Assembly (NCBI GenBank): GCA_003254925.1
Contig: QANZ01053422.1
Span: forward strand, 1 to 64,000
Reading direction: 5' to 3'
Origin: Chamaecrista fasciculata
Lineage: Eukaryota > Streptophyta > Magnoliopsida > Fabales > Fabaceae
DNA: 64,000 bases
Below the pieces are notes generated by a model. The model did not search any database. It saw only the letters and a program-made list of their open reading frames with translations, and was not told the DNA's origin. Shown here piece after piece: positions 1 to 12,095 of the stretch (positions within the stretch are counted from its first letter, which is position 1; every line of letters starts with the position of its first letter). The position numbers and the translations under genes are program-made.

Positions 1-129
1 TAAAATTAATTTTTTATCAATATATACAAGTGAAAAATCATATATAATGAATAAATAACTTAAATAAATAATATAAAAAATTTGAAAATAAAATGTTCGG
101 TCAGCCCAACTGGACCCGGTGGCCCGGCC

Positions 130-252
130 CGGCCTGTGTACACCAAGTATAACTTTTGAAAAACTTGAGGGACCAAAATAAATCGGAAAAGTCTCAAGGG
201 ACCAAAACAAAACTTTAAACAAACTTGAGGAATCAAAATAGGACTTTACCCT
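130..252. repeat. One arm of a Mutator-like terminal-inverted-repeat element
   Basis: Three spaced copies of 'gggaccaaaa'-type sequence lead to an end reading 'ataggactttaccct'. This closely resembles the right end of the better preserved element at 29746-30896. The matching left arm is not visible, so it is either lost or left of the window. The DNA before it (1-129) is AT-rich with a short GC-rich patch at about 105-140, and nothing else is recognisable there. Positions 253-539 are the presumed promoter and leader of the next gene, with pyrimidine-rich stretches from about 385. Confidence 0.45.
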
Positions 253-539
253 AATATAAATTATAAACAACCTACAACGGTACAAGTGTATCTTATATCA
301 TGGATTCATCATGATTCCATTAGGAATCACAGAGAAGAACAGTAATCCCTATAATTTGTAGTTGCAGACTGAGCTATATAATGAATCACTATCTTCTTCG
401 CAAAATTCTTCATCTTCTCTGTACATCTCTTTCAATCTGATAATCCGGAATTCAGAGTTCCGAATAGAGACTCCTTTAATCACATTACCTTCTTCGTTTC
501 CTTCTCTTTCTCTCACAAGCAATCGATCAATCAAAATCA

Positions 540-3500
540 ATGGCTAACATAAACCCTCCCGTCGACGTTGTTTGCGTCACCGGAGCCAACGGCTTCATCG
601 GCTCGTGGCTCGTCCGAACCCTATTGGAAAATCCACGCTACGCTTCCATCCACGCCGCCATATTCCCCAACTCCGACGCCTCCCACCTCTTCTCTCTCCA
701 TCCTGACGCCAAATCCCGCATCAAGATCTTCGACGTCGATTTGCTTGACGCCGCCGCCGTCAGCCGCGCCGTCGATGGTTGCTCCGGCGTGTTCCACGTG
801 GCATCCCCTTGTACCCTCGAAGATCCCGTCGACCCTCAGCGAGAACTCCTTCTTCCGGCGGTTCAGGGCACTCTGAATGTTCTAGAAGCAGCCAAGAACT
901 TTAGGGTTAAGCGCGTCGTGCTCACGTCCTCCATATCCGCGATGGTACCAAACCCTAATTGGCCTGCAAACAAGGTCGTTGACGAGTCCTGTTGGACCGA
1001 TCTCGAATACTGCAAATCAAGGCAAAAGTGGTACCCGGTATCGAAAACCCTCGCGGAGAAAGGCGCTTGGGATTACGCTCGCAAGAATGGTGTGGACATG
1101 GTCGCGATTCATCCGTCTACGTGTTTGGGTCCGCTGCTTCAGAATTCACTGAATGCTAGCAGCGCCGTGCTTAAGCAATTGCTTGAGGGGTCGAAGGATA
1201 CGCAGGAGTATCACTGGTTGGGGGCTGTGCACGTGAAGGATGTGGCTAGAGCGCAAGTGTTGCTATTTGAAAACCCAAATGCTTCTGGTAGATATCTCTG
1301 CACCAATGGTATCTATCAGTTTTCTCATTTTGCAAACAGAGTGTCCGAGTTATACCCTGATTTCCCTGTTCACAGGTTTGCCTTTCTTTTTCCTCTTATT
1401 ATCTTCATATTGTGGTTGTTGACTGTGATAATTTATACTGCAGCTGAATGATTAGTGATGACTATTAACTAACATGGCTTTTGAGGAAATAGTGCTCTTT
1501 AAAGCTTTTATTTGTTTGAAACACTATTATATTAAGTAGACTAATATATCAAAAGTAGAGTGAATTAGTAATCTATAGACATATCATACGCCAGGCACAT
1601 TTTCTAATGAAATCTGCATATGGTAAGAACTGAGATAGATATTTTTGTGTTTGGATTCGTTGGAGTTTGCGGATGAAAATTGACCTAGATTCTTCATACC
1701 GTGGTTGTTAATTTTGATCATCCATACATGGTTCTGACTGATAACTCACATGGCTTGCGAGTGAATAACTGAACATGTAGTATAGACTATAGATGGACAT
1801 ACTGGAGTTTAAACCATTTTTATTTGAAAGTTTATTGGGTAAAGTAAACTGATTCGGCAAAGATAGTTACACCAGAATGTTAATGATTGGCCTAGTTATG
1901 CACTATCAAAATGTGTTTTTTAGTTATTTTATTATGTACTGATGTAACTACATCTGTGAATTAAGGTTTTATAATTTAGGAAGACTTGAATAACCCAAGA
2001 TTTTATAAGGATGGGAAAAAAGTCTTTTGGGCTTACATATATCTCTTGCATGTTGGACTTCAAGTTAAGTTAGCCCATATATGTTCTTTAAATATGCGTT
2101 TGGTCCCTAAAATTGGTATCATTAATTATTAAATATTGTATCGAGATTTAAAATGTGAGAATCTTGTCTTATTTTTCCTTTCTATTCCTTCTCTTTCTGA
2201 TCCACCTCCACATAGACCACATACTTTTTATAAACCTGTAGATAATATATACTTAAAGGTAGGTGTTTTGGTTTATCCAAGCTACTACGGTTGGAAGTAT
2301 ACAGTGTCTGTCCATTCTGTAATGATTTCTCATTTGCCTTGCCAATTTTTAAGTTAGTTGTTGGGCTTCCCCACATTTTGGATAAGAACTACTTTTCTCT
2401 AAATTTGTTTTTCAAAAGTAATTTCCTGCCCCATTTCATCACTCATTGAGGTTGACGTGGAGTCCATAAATGTCCATTTTATTGAGCCCACCATTAGTAT
2501 CGTGGGGCTTGGAGTTCATTATTTGTCTGCGAATACGTACTGAACTACTGATAATGAATTACACTTCAGGATTCTAAGGCATATTCTATGTATCTTGAAA
2601 TTCCAGTTGGAGAGCATTCTGTATCATACGCCTTTCTAGTATGCTTGGTTGCTGTTGCTGTGTTCTAACCTAGGAAAATGTACAGGTATAACATTAAATG
2701 AGAACATTAACAGGTTAAGGACTAAGGAAGGAGGATACTAGGTGGTAGGTTGCAGGTTGCTGATATAATATTACTAGTGATCATAGGCCGATGACTTCTT
2801 TATAAATCGAACTTCCACTTATTAGGGAGAAATATGGGTTCAACTCCCGATGTATTAGTTAGCTTAGTTGAATATGATGAAAAGTTATGGTTTAGGTTGG
2901 AGAAGGGGGAGACCATCATCCTCGTTCGCATGCTTTAATTATATACACACCTTTTTGGAGAAACTCAAACAAAACCTTCTCCTGAAAATAAGACATACTT
3001 AAAACAAATATCAGAAATTAATAAATTATTCCTGTTTACTCTTAGGTCGCTAATGAAATACCACTTTTTGATATCCCCTTCTCTGGTTTTTCTGTTCAAC
3101 TAACTTCTCCCTATAACAAATATATATATTAGCTATAAAGCACATACATACACTTAAAAAAGAGAGAGAGAAAGAGAGTAGTGTTTGTTTGCTGTAGTAT
3201 TCACTCTATGGGACATTTTAAACTTCATACGAGTTCTTCGTATCTTATAGTGTCACAATGTTATGTTGGCGTCCATGATGTAAGAAATGCATTTCGTTTA
3301 ATGACTAGAAAGGGCATGGGGTTTGATAACATGATTGATTAGTCTGAAGATTTGCTCACAGGTTGGCAAGCAGGATGATAAGATAGACCAGGGGATAAGA
3401 TTAGTGAGGCGGAAAGAGTGCCATTGCAACACGAGAAATCTAAATACATGGAACATTTTGAAGATGTTCCTTTTTTGCTTGTTAGTTATTGAAAATGCTT

Positions 3501-4223
3501 GATATCAAAATTATGATTAATAGTAATAATAAAAAAGAATACTTTACTGAGTGACATGTCTAAATGAATCTTGATGAGTTATTATCAGATATATCTACTG
3601 TAAGCAATGATTAATTTGATATCTTTATATTTAAAATACTTTCCCTCTTGAGAGATGATGGTTTCCCTTCCCCTTTTATCTCTTCTTTTTCTTTCTAGGA
3701 TAAATGGGCAATAATTGATTTCAAAGAAAAGTTCTGCTAAGATCTGCTTTATTATAAAATGATTTCAAATTTTAGTAGGCAAGTGAGTGCTAGATCAGTT
3801 GGCAATGCATGTCAAGTAGGAAACAGGACAACCTGGATATCAGTACTTAATTAGAATCAGATGAATTATCAAATCAACGAAATTGGAACTCATCATTATA
3901 GGAATTATATAAGATTTTTGAGTTTTCCTTTCCATTGGCTGATTCAATACAAATGTCTGTTTTTGTTCTTTAGTTCCGTAAATTGTCAGATTGGGATTTT
4001 CTGAAATTCAAGAAACATTTACTTGCAAAGTTTATTAACCATGAACCATACCTCATGCAGCTTCCCTGAGGTAACTCAACCTGGCTTGGTAGAATGCGGA
4101 GATGCTGCAAAGAGGCTAATAGATTTAGGAATGATCTTCACGCCAGTTGAAGATGCTGTACGAGAATCAGTGGAGATCCTTATGGCTAGAGGCTTTCTTA
4201 AGCAATCATCTGCACAGAATTAG
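540..4223 (+). CDS. Cinnamoyl-CoA-reductase-like NAD(P)-dependent dehydrogenase (SDR epimerase family), 2 exons
   Basis: Exons are 540-1375 and 4061-4223, joined in frame, giving 332 residues. The N-terminus carries the Rossmann dinucleotide motif TGANGFIGSW (about residues 14-23). The SDR catalytic pair appears as YPVSK near residue 166, preceded by a conserved serine in LTSSIS. The C-terminal exon encodes the family ending TQPGL...DAAKRLIDLGMIFTPVEDAVRES. True lignin CCRs carry the signature NWYCYGK, but here the site reads KWYPVSK, so this is a CCR-like protein of uncertain substrate. Its relatives are soluble reductases acting on phenylpropanoid or related carbonyl compounds. The single intron is about 2.7 kb. 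Reading on past the donor at 1376 gives a false 303-residue ORF. The start was chosen as the first ATG after a 5'-UTR-like stretch, immediately before the dinucleotide fold. Confidence 0.9.
2790..2945 (+). repeat. Possible tRNA-related SINE remnant in an intron
   Basis: Inside the long intron of the reductase gene, 'gggttcaactccc' at about 2829-2841 has the form of a tRNA T-arm and Pol III B box (GGTTCRANNCC) and can pair as a short stem. I see no clear A box, poly-A tail or target duplication, so this is a weak call. The rest of the intron (1376-4060) is AT-rich with no other recognisable feature. Confidence 0.22.
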
Positions 4224-5246
4224 CTTACTTTTTTCTTTTTGCATCATTTTGATTTTCTCATTTAGTTTATGTTCTAGTCATTATTGATTTATTTATTGGT
4301 CCAATGAGGTGGAAGTAATTATACCATGGTTATCTAGTAAAAAAAAGTCACTTGCTTTCATTATACTTGTTTTCCCTTTCTTTTTCAAAGTAGTATGATT
4401 TTACACCTGTATAGCACTTTTCTGTGGTATTGCTTTGTCATGGGTATTCACAAAAACAAAAAGAAAAATCTTGTCACTTTCATAGTTCTTTCCCCCACTT
4501 GGTGTAGGCAGAATTTGATGCTATTTTAACACTTGCTCTCGGTCGTAAAAACACATCTTCACATATCAGCTCGTTATATTGAAATTTCATTCAAGAATGG
4601 TCCCTAAAAAGAATCAAACCCTCTTTAATGAAAGAAGAGGAAAGAAAAGAAAAGGATTCTTGCTGTGTCAAGTGGCCTAATAACTAGACGGTCGCGTTCA
4701 CAATTTGAATATAGGATTAAGGAAAAAGAAAATACATTGCGGTCTTTTCTTCTTCAACTACTCCACACCCCACAAGGCACTCAAGCATGTGGAAATGAAC
4801 AGAAGTGAGGACACAATGTTATAAAACTGAAAGGCCTAAGTTTTAAATAGAAGAGGGAGTTAGTTGAAATTTTTACCTAACCTTAGGCTAAGGACAATCC
4901 CAAAGGTGCACGCCAATTGCCAAATACTTTTTTCATTCATTCATTGTGATTGGAAGGGACCAATTCTGTCAGCCTCGCTGTTTGAATTGTCAATCCACCT
5001 CTTTACTTCCATGTGACTGGGGCCTCTCTATTCCATGCAAACATACCCTTCCTTTTCTTTCCTTATTCAATCTTCATCCTCCTATCAACTTAATACAGTC
5101 CATGTTTCTAATTTTCTATCACAATTAGGCTTTTAAGTTTTAACTCCTTTTTTGTTAACATACTATTAGGAGTAAATTAATGATTTGGTCTATAAAATAT
5201 GATAGATGTCTCAATTTAGCCCCTTAAAGATGAATTATACAATTTA

Positions 5247-5715
5247 GGCTAAAGTGCACTTTTGGTCCCATAAATTTGGCAAAGGTTTCAATTTGATCCC
5301 ATAACTTTTTTTGTTGCAATTTTGATCCCATAACTTTGGAAAAGGTCTCAATTAGGTCCCATAACTTTTTTTTGTTTCAATTTTGGTCTCATAATTTTTT
5401 AAAATGTCTCACTATTGGTCGCAAGCTGATTTCCATCCATTTTCTGCCATTAAAGATGATCTAACATACAGAGTTGAATGATAATGTGACAAATATGGGT
5501 GAAGTGAATTTAACGGCAGATAATGGATAGAAATCAGCTTGGGACAAACGGTGAGACGTTTTCAAAAGTTATGAGACCAAAATTGCAACAAAAAAGTTTG
5601 TAGGACCAAATTGAAACCTTTGCCAAAGTTATAGGACCAAAATTGCAACAAAAAAAGTTATGAGACCAAATTGAGACCTTTGCCAAAGTTATGGGACCAA
5701 AAGTGCACTTTAGCC
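5247..5715. mobile_element. Mutator-like MITE with long inverted repeats and 9-bp target duplication
   Basis: The element begins 'ggctaaagtgcac' and ends with its reverse complement 'gtgcactttagcc'. The inverted arms extend about 200 bp each and are built from repeated 'ggtcccataactttt' blocks. Immediately outside are 'tacaattta' (5238-5246) and 'ttcaattta' (5716-5724), a 9-bp duplication with one mismatch. A 9-bp duplication with long TIRs is the hallmark of the Mutator superfamily. It has no coding capacity, so it is non-autonomous. Confidence 0.8.
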
Positions 5716-6439
5716 TTCAATTTATTAAATTTAAAATTGATTACAATTACTTTTTTAGAGAGCCTAAACTGATACATTTATCATCTTTTGGAATCAAATT
5801 ATTAATTTTCTCTAAATTTGAAAATAAAATGCTATATTGAAATGTATATTCAAATTTTAGGAGGCCATATCATATTAGTACACGCTTGTTTCAAAAACTG
5901 AAATCTTAATTCGCTCTACCTTTTATATAAAACCACTTGGAGTTGGAACAAGCACTAACTAATAAACAAGTTAACATACGTTGAAAAGTAAGCAGAGATG
6001 CAAACATAAAATCAACAGTAAATACCAAAATAAAAAAGCGCACACACACACACACATATATATATAGCAAGCTTGTCACTATGCAAAAGTCCAATTGTTG
6101 AATGGTTGGTTTGTATTTTGTATCTTTTGGGTACACATGACATAAAAGAATTCATATTGTTTCTCCTTAATTGTACTTTGTACATTGTAATTGAAAGTTA
6201 TTAGCATGGTGTAATCTTAATTATAGTTTTTGCTATATATATATATTATTCTTTCCTGTTCCTCTCCCTGTGTCCTCTATACCTGTTTTTGTTCCCTTGA
6301 ATTTTCTCTCTTCCTTTTTTTTGTTTTTTTAAATTTTCTTCTTCCTCCTTCAATCTAAAGGCCACTAAACCAAACACTCCATGTGCTTCAAAATTTCTGC
6401 CATTGTTGTTTTTGCTGCTTTTGGGGAAGAAAGAAAAAG

Positions 6440-6443
<4 letters not shown>

Positions 6444-6492
<49 letters not shown>
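6444..6492 (+). repeat. (CT)n microsatellite in a 5' leader or promoter
   Basis: About 24 uninterrupted CT units lie some 270 bp upstream of the START gene ATG. Pyrimidine-rich tracts of this kind are common just downstream of plant transcription starts. The repeat is probably length-polymorphic. Confidence 0.95.
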
Positions 6493-6494
<2 letters not shown>

Positions 6495-6756
6495 TTCTCT
6501 CTCTTATCTAGACACTGCCTTCTTGTTCTAATCATGTAAGCTTCCTCTGGCATTGCATGTGCTTCAATCAACTCCTTTGCCCACTACTTCTTATTATTAT
6601 TTTGTACTTGTTTTCACAACTCTTCCTCCTTCATAATTCATAAATCCACTCTCTCATATATATATATACAAGCCCTCCAACTTACTGTGAAAATGTCTCA
6701 CAGAAACATTTTCTGCTAGAAATTTAGGATTTCCATTTCAGTTAATTCACGCCAAT

Positions 6757-9666
6757 ATGAGCAGTCCTACTCCAGCACCTTGCAGCAGATCCTGGTAATT
6801 ACTAATTCCAATTGCAATTTCCGTTAAACCGTTTTCAAATATTGGTTGCGATTCTTGTTATTCTCGATTCTTCATCGTCGCGCGGTGATGAATTGAATTC
6901 TGTTGATGAGAATTATTAGGTCGATAAGCGAGGACTCACTGAGAAGGTATGTGCGATTTGCGAGTGAGAGCTGCATACAGGAGCTATTGTCGGCGTCGGA
7001 TTCGAACAGAGGAAGCGGGAATTGCGATGGATGGAAGGTTCTGGCTCTTGAAAACGGAGTAGAGATCTCGAAACGCAGGTCAGGATCGCTTCACACTTTC
7101 CGTAGCCGATGGCTTCTTCGATCTCTCTCTCCTCAGCAATTCATCACCGTCGCCAATGCCATTGATGCTGCAAAGGTATGAATTCTCAATTCAATCAATC
7201 TCGCCTTCTTCTTCTTCTTCTTCTGGTCACCTCATCAAAATCATTATCTCCACAACGCATTTCTCCATTTCAAATCGCACAAATTAACCGTGATTTTTAT
7301 CGCGTTTGTTTAGCAGTCAAATTCTTCGAGTATATATTAACTGTGAATAAAACGTAGAATATAGTGACCTCTTTGTTACACTTGTCAAAAATTGGTTGAA
7401 CTCAAAAGAGTGCATTCTTGTCTTACAATCTTGTGATATACAGGATACGCCATATTTGAAATGCTTATGTTTTTATTGACTGTCTGAAGGGTACATAAAT
7501 CTTTAGTTTGAACTTTGAAGTCATAGTTACTCTAATTCTATTACTCAAATAGAGACACTCTTGTTAAGAAAATTTTATTTCAATATTTAAATCTCTTCTA
7601 AACTAGAATAAAAATTAGTCTTAAGACAATAAGATAGATAGTTAAGGAAATACTTAGATTACAATTAATTTCTATTACCAAAAAGGAAAAGAGAAAATAC
7701 GGACAAGCTAAGTATGTGAAAAACCATGACCAGGAAAACACAAGAGGATTAGATTCCAGTCCAGCGTATTGAAAAGAAAACTTTTGTCTGTAGCTAGCCC
7801 TGTCCTTAACGCTATTTCTTTTTCCACGGGAATAACTAACAATTAAAGCTTGCCTTTTCTTTTTCTTCTTTTTCCTTTTCCCTTTACTTGCTACTTGCAA
7901 TATTGATGTAACGTTGTAACTAGTGACAGAAATAAATCCGAGTGTGGGAGACGAAAACACTGACCTGGAGTTGAAATTGATCTTGAGTGGAGCTAAGATC
8001 TTCAAGCCACAATCCCAAGAGTGAAACAAGATGGAGTGGAGGAAAAGAAGGGACTAACAATAGCAAAATGATGACATGCCATGTATGAAAAACACATTTG
8101 CTATATATATAGCCAAATTCACTAATTAGTGAATATTACAAAGTGGTCCTTGATCATAATTACAAAATAGTCCCTTTAACAAACAAACTCCATATTTGCA
8201 TTAGTAATTTAATGGGATAATTACTAATACTCTTCGGACGTGGCTTGGGGTTCTTAGCCCGGTCCCGGAAGGCTTGTGGATAATCCAACCCATCACGGAA
8301 TACCACAAGTAATATGAACCCAATCTATTCTCATTCAGACTTACGATAAATTAATTACTTAATCAGTAAACACAAATATTAATCTTATAATAGATTAACG
8401 CTAATCCACACAAAAATTCCAACAACTAGTTCCTTGTCGGATTGCTGAAGTTACACCTCGGAACTGCAACTTTCTGAGTAAAAGCTTAAGTTTGTAGCAG
8501 TATGTATAATTGTACATAAATATATATATATATAATAACCAGTTCTGATTCTGATTTTGGATTTTGATTTTATATATTAAGCCAGCAATGGGACTCTGAT
8601 CTGGTGGAAGCTCGGTATATTAAGGATCTTGAGGACAATCTTAGCATCATTCGCCTCAGGTTCGGAGAAAATTCCAAGCCTCTCTTTCGGAACAGGGAAT
8701 TCATCGTCTACGAGCGACGCGAAACTATGGAAGATGGCACCTTGGTTAGTCTTTGTATCTCAATTACCATGAATCACCCTGTTGCTTTAATACACACACA
8801 TGGGCAACTTCAGTTTCATAGTCCACATGAGAATTTGTATTAATTATTTTTTTAACAAGCTTAACTTATGAATAATATTGAAAATATAAAAGGGGTTCTT
8901 TTAACTTTTTTAAGTACTACATTTTAAAAGGAACATACTTTTGGGGCATCAAGTATTATGATTTTCAAATTACATCTTGAATTATGTGGTAGTGACTAAA
9001 TCTAAAAACAAATCTTGGTCGTATAATTAAGCAGAAAACCATATTTCCTTTGCCAAAAACTACATATAATAATGTCAGTCACAAGATAATAAGTTTGATC
9101 TATTCTTATTGTCAAAGTGAAAACTTTATTAGTAAGCAATTCATAAATATTATTATAAGTGCTTATTGACCTTGGTGAATCATCGAGATTCAACTCTGAA
9201 CTTTTTCTCACAAAAAAAAAATTATATATAATGAGAAAGTGAAGTGGGCATGGATGGTGCATGCAGGTGGTAGCAGTTGCTTCATTGCCAAAGGAAATAG
9301 CTGCTGGATTGCACCCAAAGCAAAGCAATGCAATCAGAGGATTACTGATGCAGTCAGGGTGGGTTGTGGAGAAGCTTGAAGATGACTCTTGTGCAGTCAC
9401 TTACGTTGTTCAGGTAATTTCTTTATTGATATGCCTAAAAATAAGTGTGTATAATTATTTACAGTTTTAATTTCTTTCTATTATTGAAGGAAGGAAAGTA
9501 AAATTGACTGCATTTTCCATTTTGCATTGGTTTGTTTCAGTTAGATCCTGCAGGATGGCTGCCCAAGTGCTTTGTGAATCGACTCAACACAAAGCTGGTT
9601 ATGATCATTGAAAACCTTGGGAAATTAGCCCAACCATGTCCAAGTGAGATGGTGAAAGATGATTGA
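6757..9666 (+). CDS. Single-domain START lipid-binding protein, 5 exons
   Basis: Exons are 6757-6794, 6920-7175, 8586-8744, 9267-9413 and 9541-9666, giving 241 residues. All junctions are GT-AG and in frame. The first exon is tiny (MSSPTPAPCSRSW) and joins to SISEDSLRRYV. I chose it over the ATG at 6903 because that ATG lies upstream of a good acceptor at 6919 and would add MRIIR in place of the spliced start. START-like features are WKVLALENGVEISKR, the strand-turn around AAKQWDSDLVEARYIKDL, RLRFG...FIVYERRE, and the C-terminal helix DPAGWLPKCFVNRLNTKL. START domains bind a lipid or sterol in a helix-grip fold. Plant proteins of this class, also called polyketide cyclase/lipid transport superfamily, mostly lack assigned ligands. 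I see no signal peptide or membrane segment. Confidence 0.87.
7924..8424 (-). mobile_element. Solo LTR of a retrotransposon, reverse orientation, with 5-bp target duplication
   Basis: Read on the minus strand, the element starts TGTTGGAA and ends TGTCA, giving the TG...CA ends of an LTR over 501 bp. It is flanked on both sides by 'actag' (7919-7923 and 8425-8429). A TATA-like 'ctatatatatag' lies inside. No internal retrotransposon sequence is attached, so this is a solo LTR left by recombination between two LTRs. It lies in intron 2 of the START gene, antisense to it. A 143-codon minus-strand frame here is just LTR sequence. Confidence 0.8.
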
Positions 9667-12095
9667 TTACTTTGTGTAAAGTTGGGGAAAAAAAAGATAA
9701 AAAGAGAGCATCTATAGCTAGGGATATAATTATTGCAATCATTATTGTCTAAATATATATTTGCTTTAATACCTTTTCAGCCCCCACCCCGCAAGAGAAA
9801 AAAAATCTTACCAATGAGAATTACCATATAAATTTTACATTGGAGTTAACAGATATTGCAGCTTAGCATCCGAGCAATCTTTTTGCTGCCTTTTGGTGCT
9901 ATGAAGAATTTGAATTTTGAGAATGCACAGCCACAGAAACATTTTAGAAATATGATAACAAGTAAAAAAGTAAAATATTATTTTTAAAATTAAAAAAAGC
10001 AAGTCTAAAGTATTTCCTACTCTGAAAATGAAACAAAAAAAGAAAGAAAAGAAATCTGGTATCCAATAAATATATTATAATGACTTATTACAAATTCATT
10101 TGAAACTTAATTTTTTAAAACAGTAATTTTTAAATACTTTTTCTTTTCATAATAAACTTCATTAAACATAATTTTTAAAATAAAATATAAGAATTATTTT
10201 TAAAACACATGATTTAAAATAGAATCAAACAGGCCTAAAATCTTTCTCCCCTTATTATTATACAGTATTGAAGAAAACTCCTTTGAAATCCTTAACACCA
10301 AGCCAATCTCAATTTTAGAAATTAAAAATTGAGGCCAATTATGATTGAAGTTATAAACTCATGGATGCATCATGCATGTACGAGTCATTAATAAAGTTGT
10401 GCAGATAACTAGCAGCAAAAGCACTAATTTAGTTGCCAAATAGCAAAGAGCCACACATCATATGCAAAGGATGAAATCTTATCTTAGAGTCCATCATGTG
10501 GGCTTCAAAGTGAACTTCACCTTTAATGTTACATCACAAAAATATACTCGTGTGCTTCTCTATCTGTTCATCAACATTCACTTGGATTTCTTTTTTGGAG
10601 GCCATATCACCATATTTGATGAGGTATTTTTTAAAAAATTATGAAAAGTCACTTTCAGGCTTAATTTGACCTCATTTTCTAACAGTTTCAACTGAACATA
10701 AAAATGATTTGCCAAGAGTAACACATGTTAGAAGAATATAGTAAGCTTTTGATAGAACACGAAAAACATAGTAGGCTTTGATAGTGTGGTCACTATCCTT
10801 AAGGAAATTAAGCTCCCACTATTTGTATGCTGCTGGGTGTTTATGGCAGATTTCCTCCAGGATTTACAAAGCCTGGTGTTATAGCCAACAATACTATAAC
10901 ACCTTCTGAACACAAAACAGAGAAAGATAAGTTGAATATGAGATGCTCTGTTTTTTTAGAAGAAGTGTTATTATAGGAAAAATATGAACAGATGAACATT
11001 ATATCTGTTTAAAAGTGAACAATCATGTCTCTTCAGGATTAAACTGAATTCTTTGTAAATAATGAATGTTTATGACTGTTCATGAAATGACACTTCTCTG
11101 TTTATAATTCGAATTAATTAATTAATTAATCTGTTCGAAAAGAATAATAATTAAAATTAATTATTGGCCAGAAACCCAATTGCCCCAAGTGCCCATCTTT
11201 GACATATATATATATATATTTAATTCAACTATTATAAATGACTTAACAATCATTTATATACCCTTCTCAATTCTATAACTTATCCAATGTGGGACTTTAA
11301 TTACTAACTATACTAACAACACATAGTTCTGAAGTCGTCGCAATCAAACTTAAAACAATTAAAACATGATCAACTTTATTCGTTTAACCATGAATGAATA
11401 GTCTATTTTTGAAATTAAATTTGACTTTGTTGGGGGCTCACCATTTTTTCAATTGTGATTTTTATGATATAGTGATATACTAATAAAAAGAACACTACTT
11501 GTAACTTCTCAACCTATTAGTTTTTCCTGTGTATTTTTGTTTGAAGAAAAAATATATACTTTTATTTACTCGCCAGCTGCCACATTTGTAGCTTAGGTAT
11601 CAATTTCATGATTTGATATGACAAATTAAAATTAGAATGAGTAAGTAAAAATTGTCTGTTAATATATTTGATAAAGAGTTAACTGAAGGGTTATTATTTA
11701 CACTTTATGCAAATTATAGTTCAAGACTCTATTTACTCTTTTTTTTTTTTTGCCTGACTATTTACTAATTTTTTTAAGCTGAGAGCCCTATTTGCATTTC
11801 AATCATCCCCTAGCTTACTCTATATATATATATAGATATATCCGTCTTGTGCTTTACAGAAGTGACTAATTAGGATAATAATTATCAAAACAATAATAAT
11901 TGTTTTATAACACAGTCAAATCCAACAATATTCTAGAGCCCTTCGTTCTTCATTATTAATTATGAGATGCTAATAAAATAGTAAAATACTACTATAGTAT
12001 GATCGAGTACAAATTAAATAATAATAAGTCAATATTCGTTGCTAGATGGAAGAATCGATGTAATTAAGTAAATCGTAAAGGAGAAAACTTAGGTA
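9667..12095. other. AT-rich intergenic region without recognisable genes
   Basis: No credible coding frame. A small perfect hairpin (10-bp arms) lies at 10875-10903. The stretch at about 11160-11326 may be a degenerate LTR edge. 'aatgtgggacttt' near 11286 is the reverse of the AAAGTCCCACATT motif that often lies just inside plant LTR starts. I could not find its partner or a target duplication. Confidence 0.5.
11920..12073. repeat. Diverged direct repeat, copy 1 (partner at 15402-15604)
   Basis: The sequence from 'aatccaacaatattctagag' through 'aataataataagtcaatatt' to 'gatgtaattaag' recurs in the same order and orientation at 15402-15604, with indels and substitutions. The two copies flank the Helitron-rich interval. 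This suggests either an older local duplication or two copies of an unnamed repeat. Confidence 0.7.

Larger units (their letters stand above)
4224..6756. other. Intergenic region with one MITE and a leader region
   Basis: No coding potential was found. It contains the inverted-repeat element at 5247-5715, a (CA)n/(TA)n stretch at about 6041-6065, and from about 6240 a pyrimidine-rich zone. That zone includes a long CT microsatellite and looks like the promoter and 5' leader of the START gene. Confidence 0.6.

Noticed and set aside
540-1451. Reductase as a complete 303-residue single-exon protein
   Set aside because: The last 25 residues are hydrophobic intron read-through after a good GT donor at 1376. 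The conserved C-terminal part is in the exon at 4061-4223.
7598-8029. 143-codon minus-strand frame
   Set aside because: It runs into the solo LTR at 7924-8424 and into low-complexity lysine codons, and resembles no protein family.
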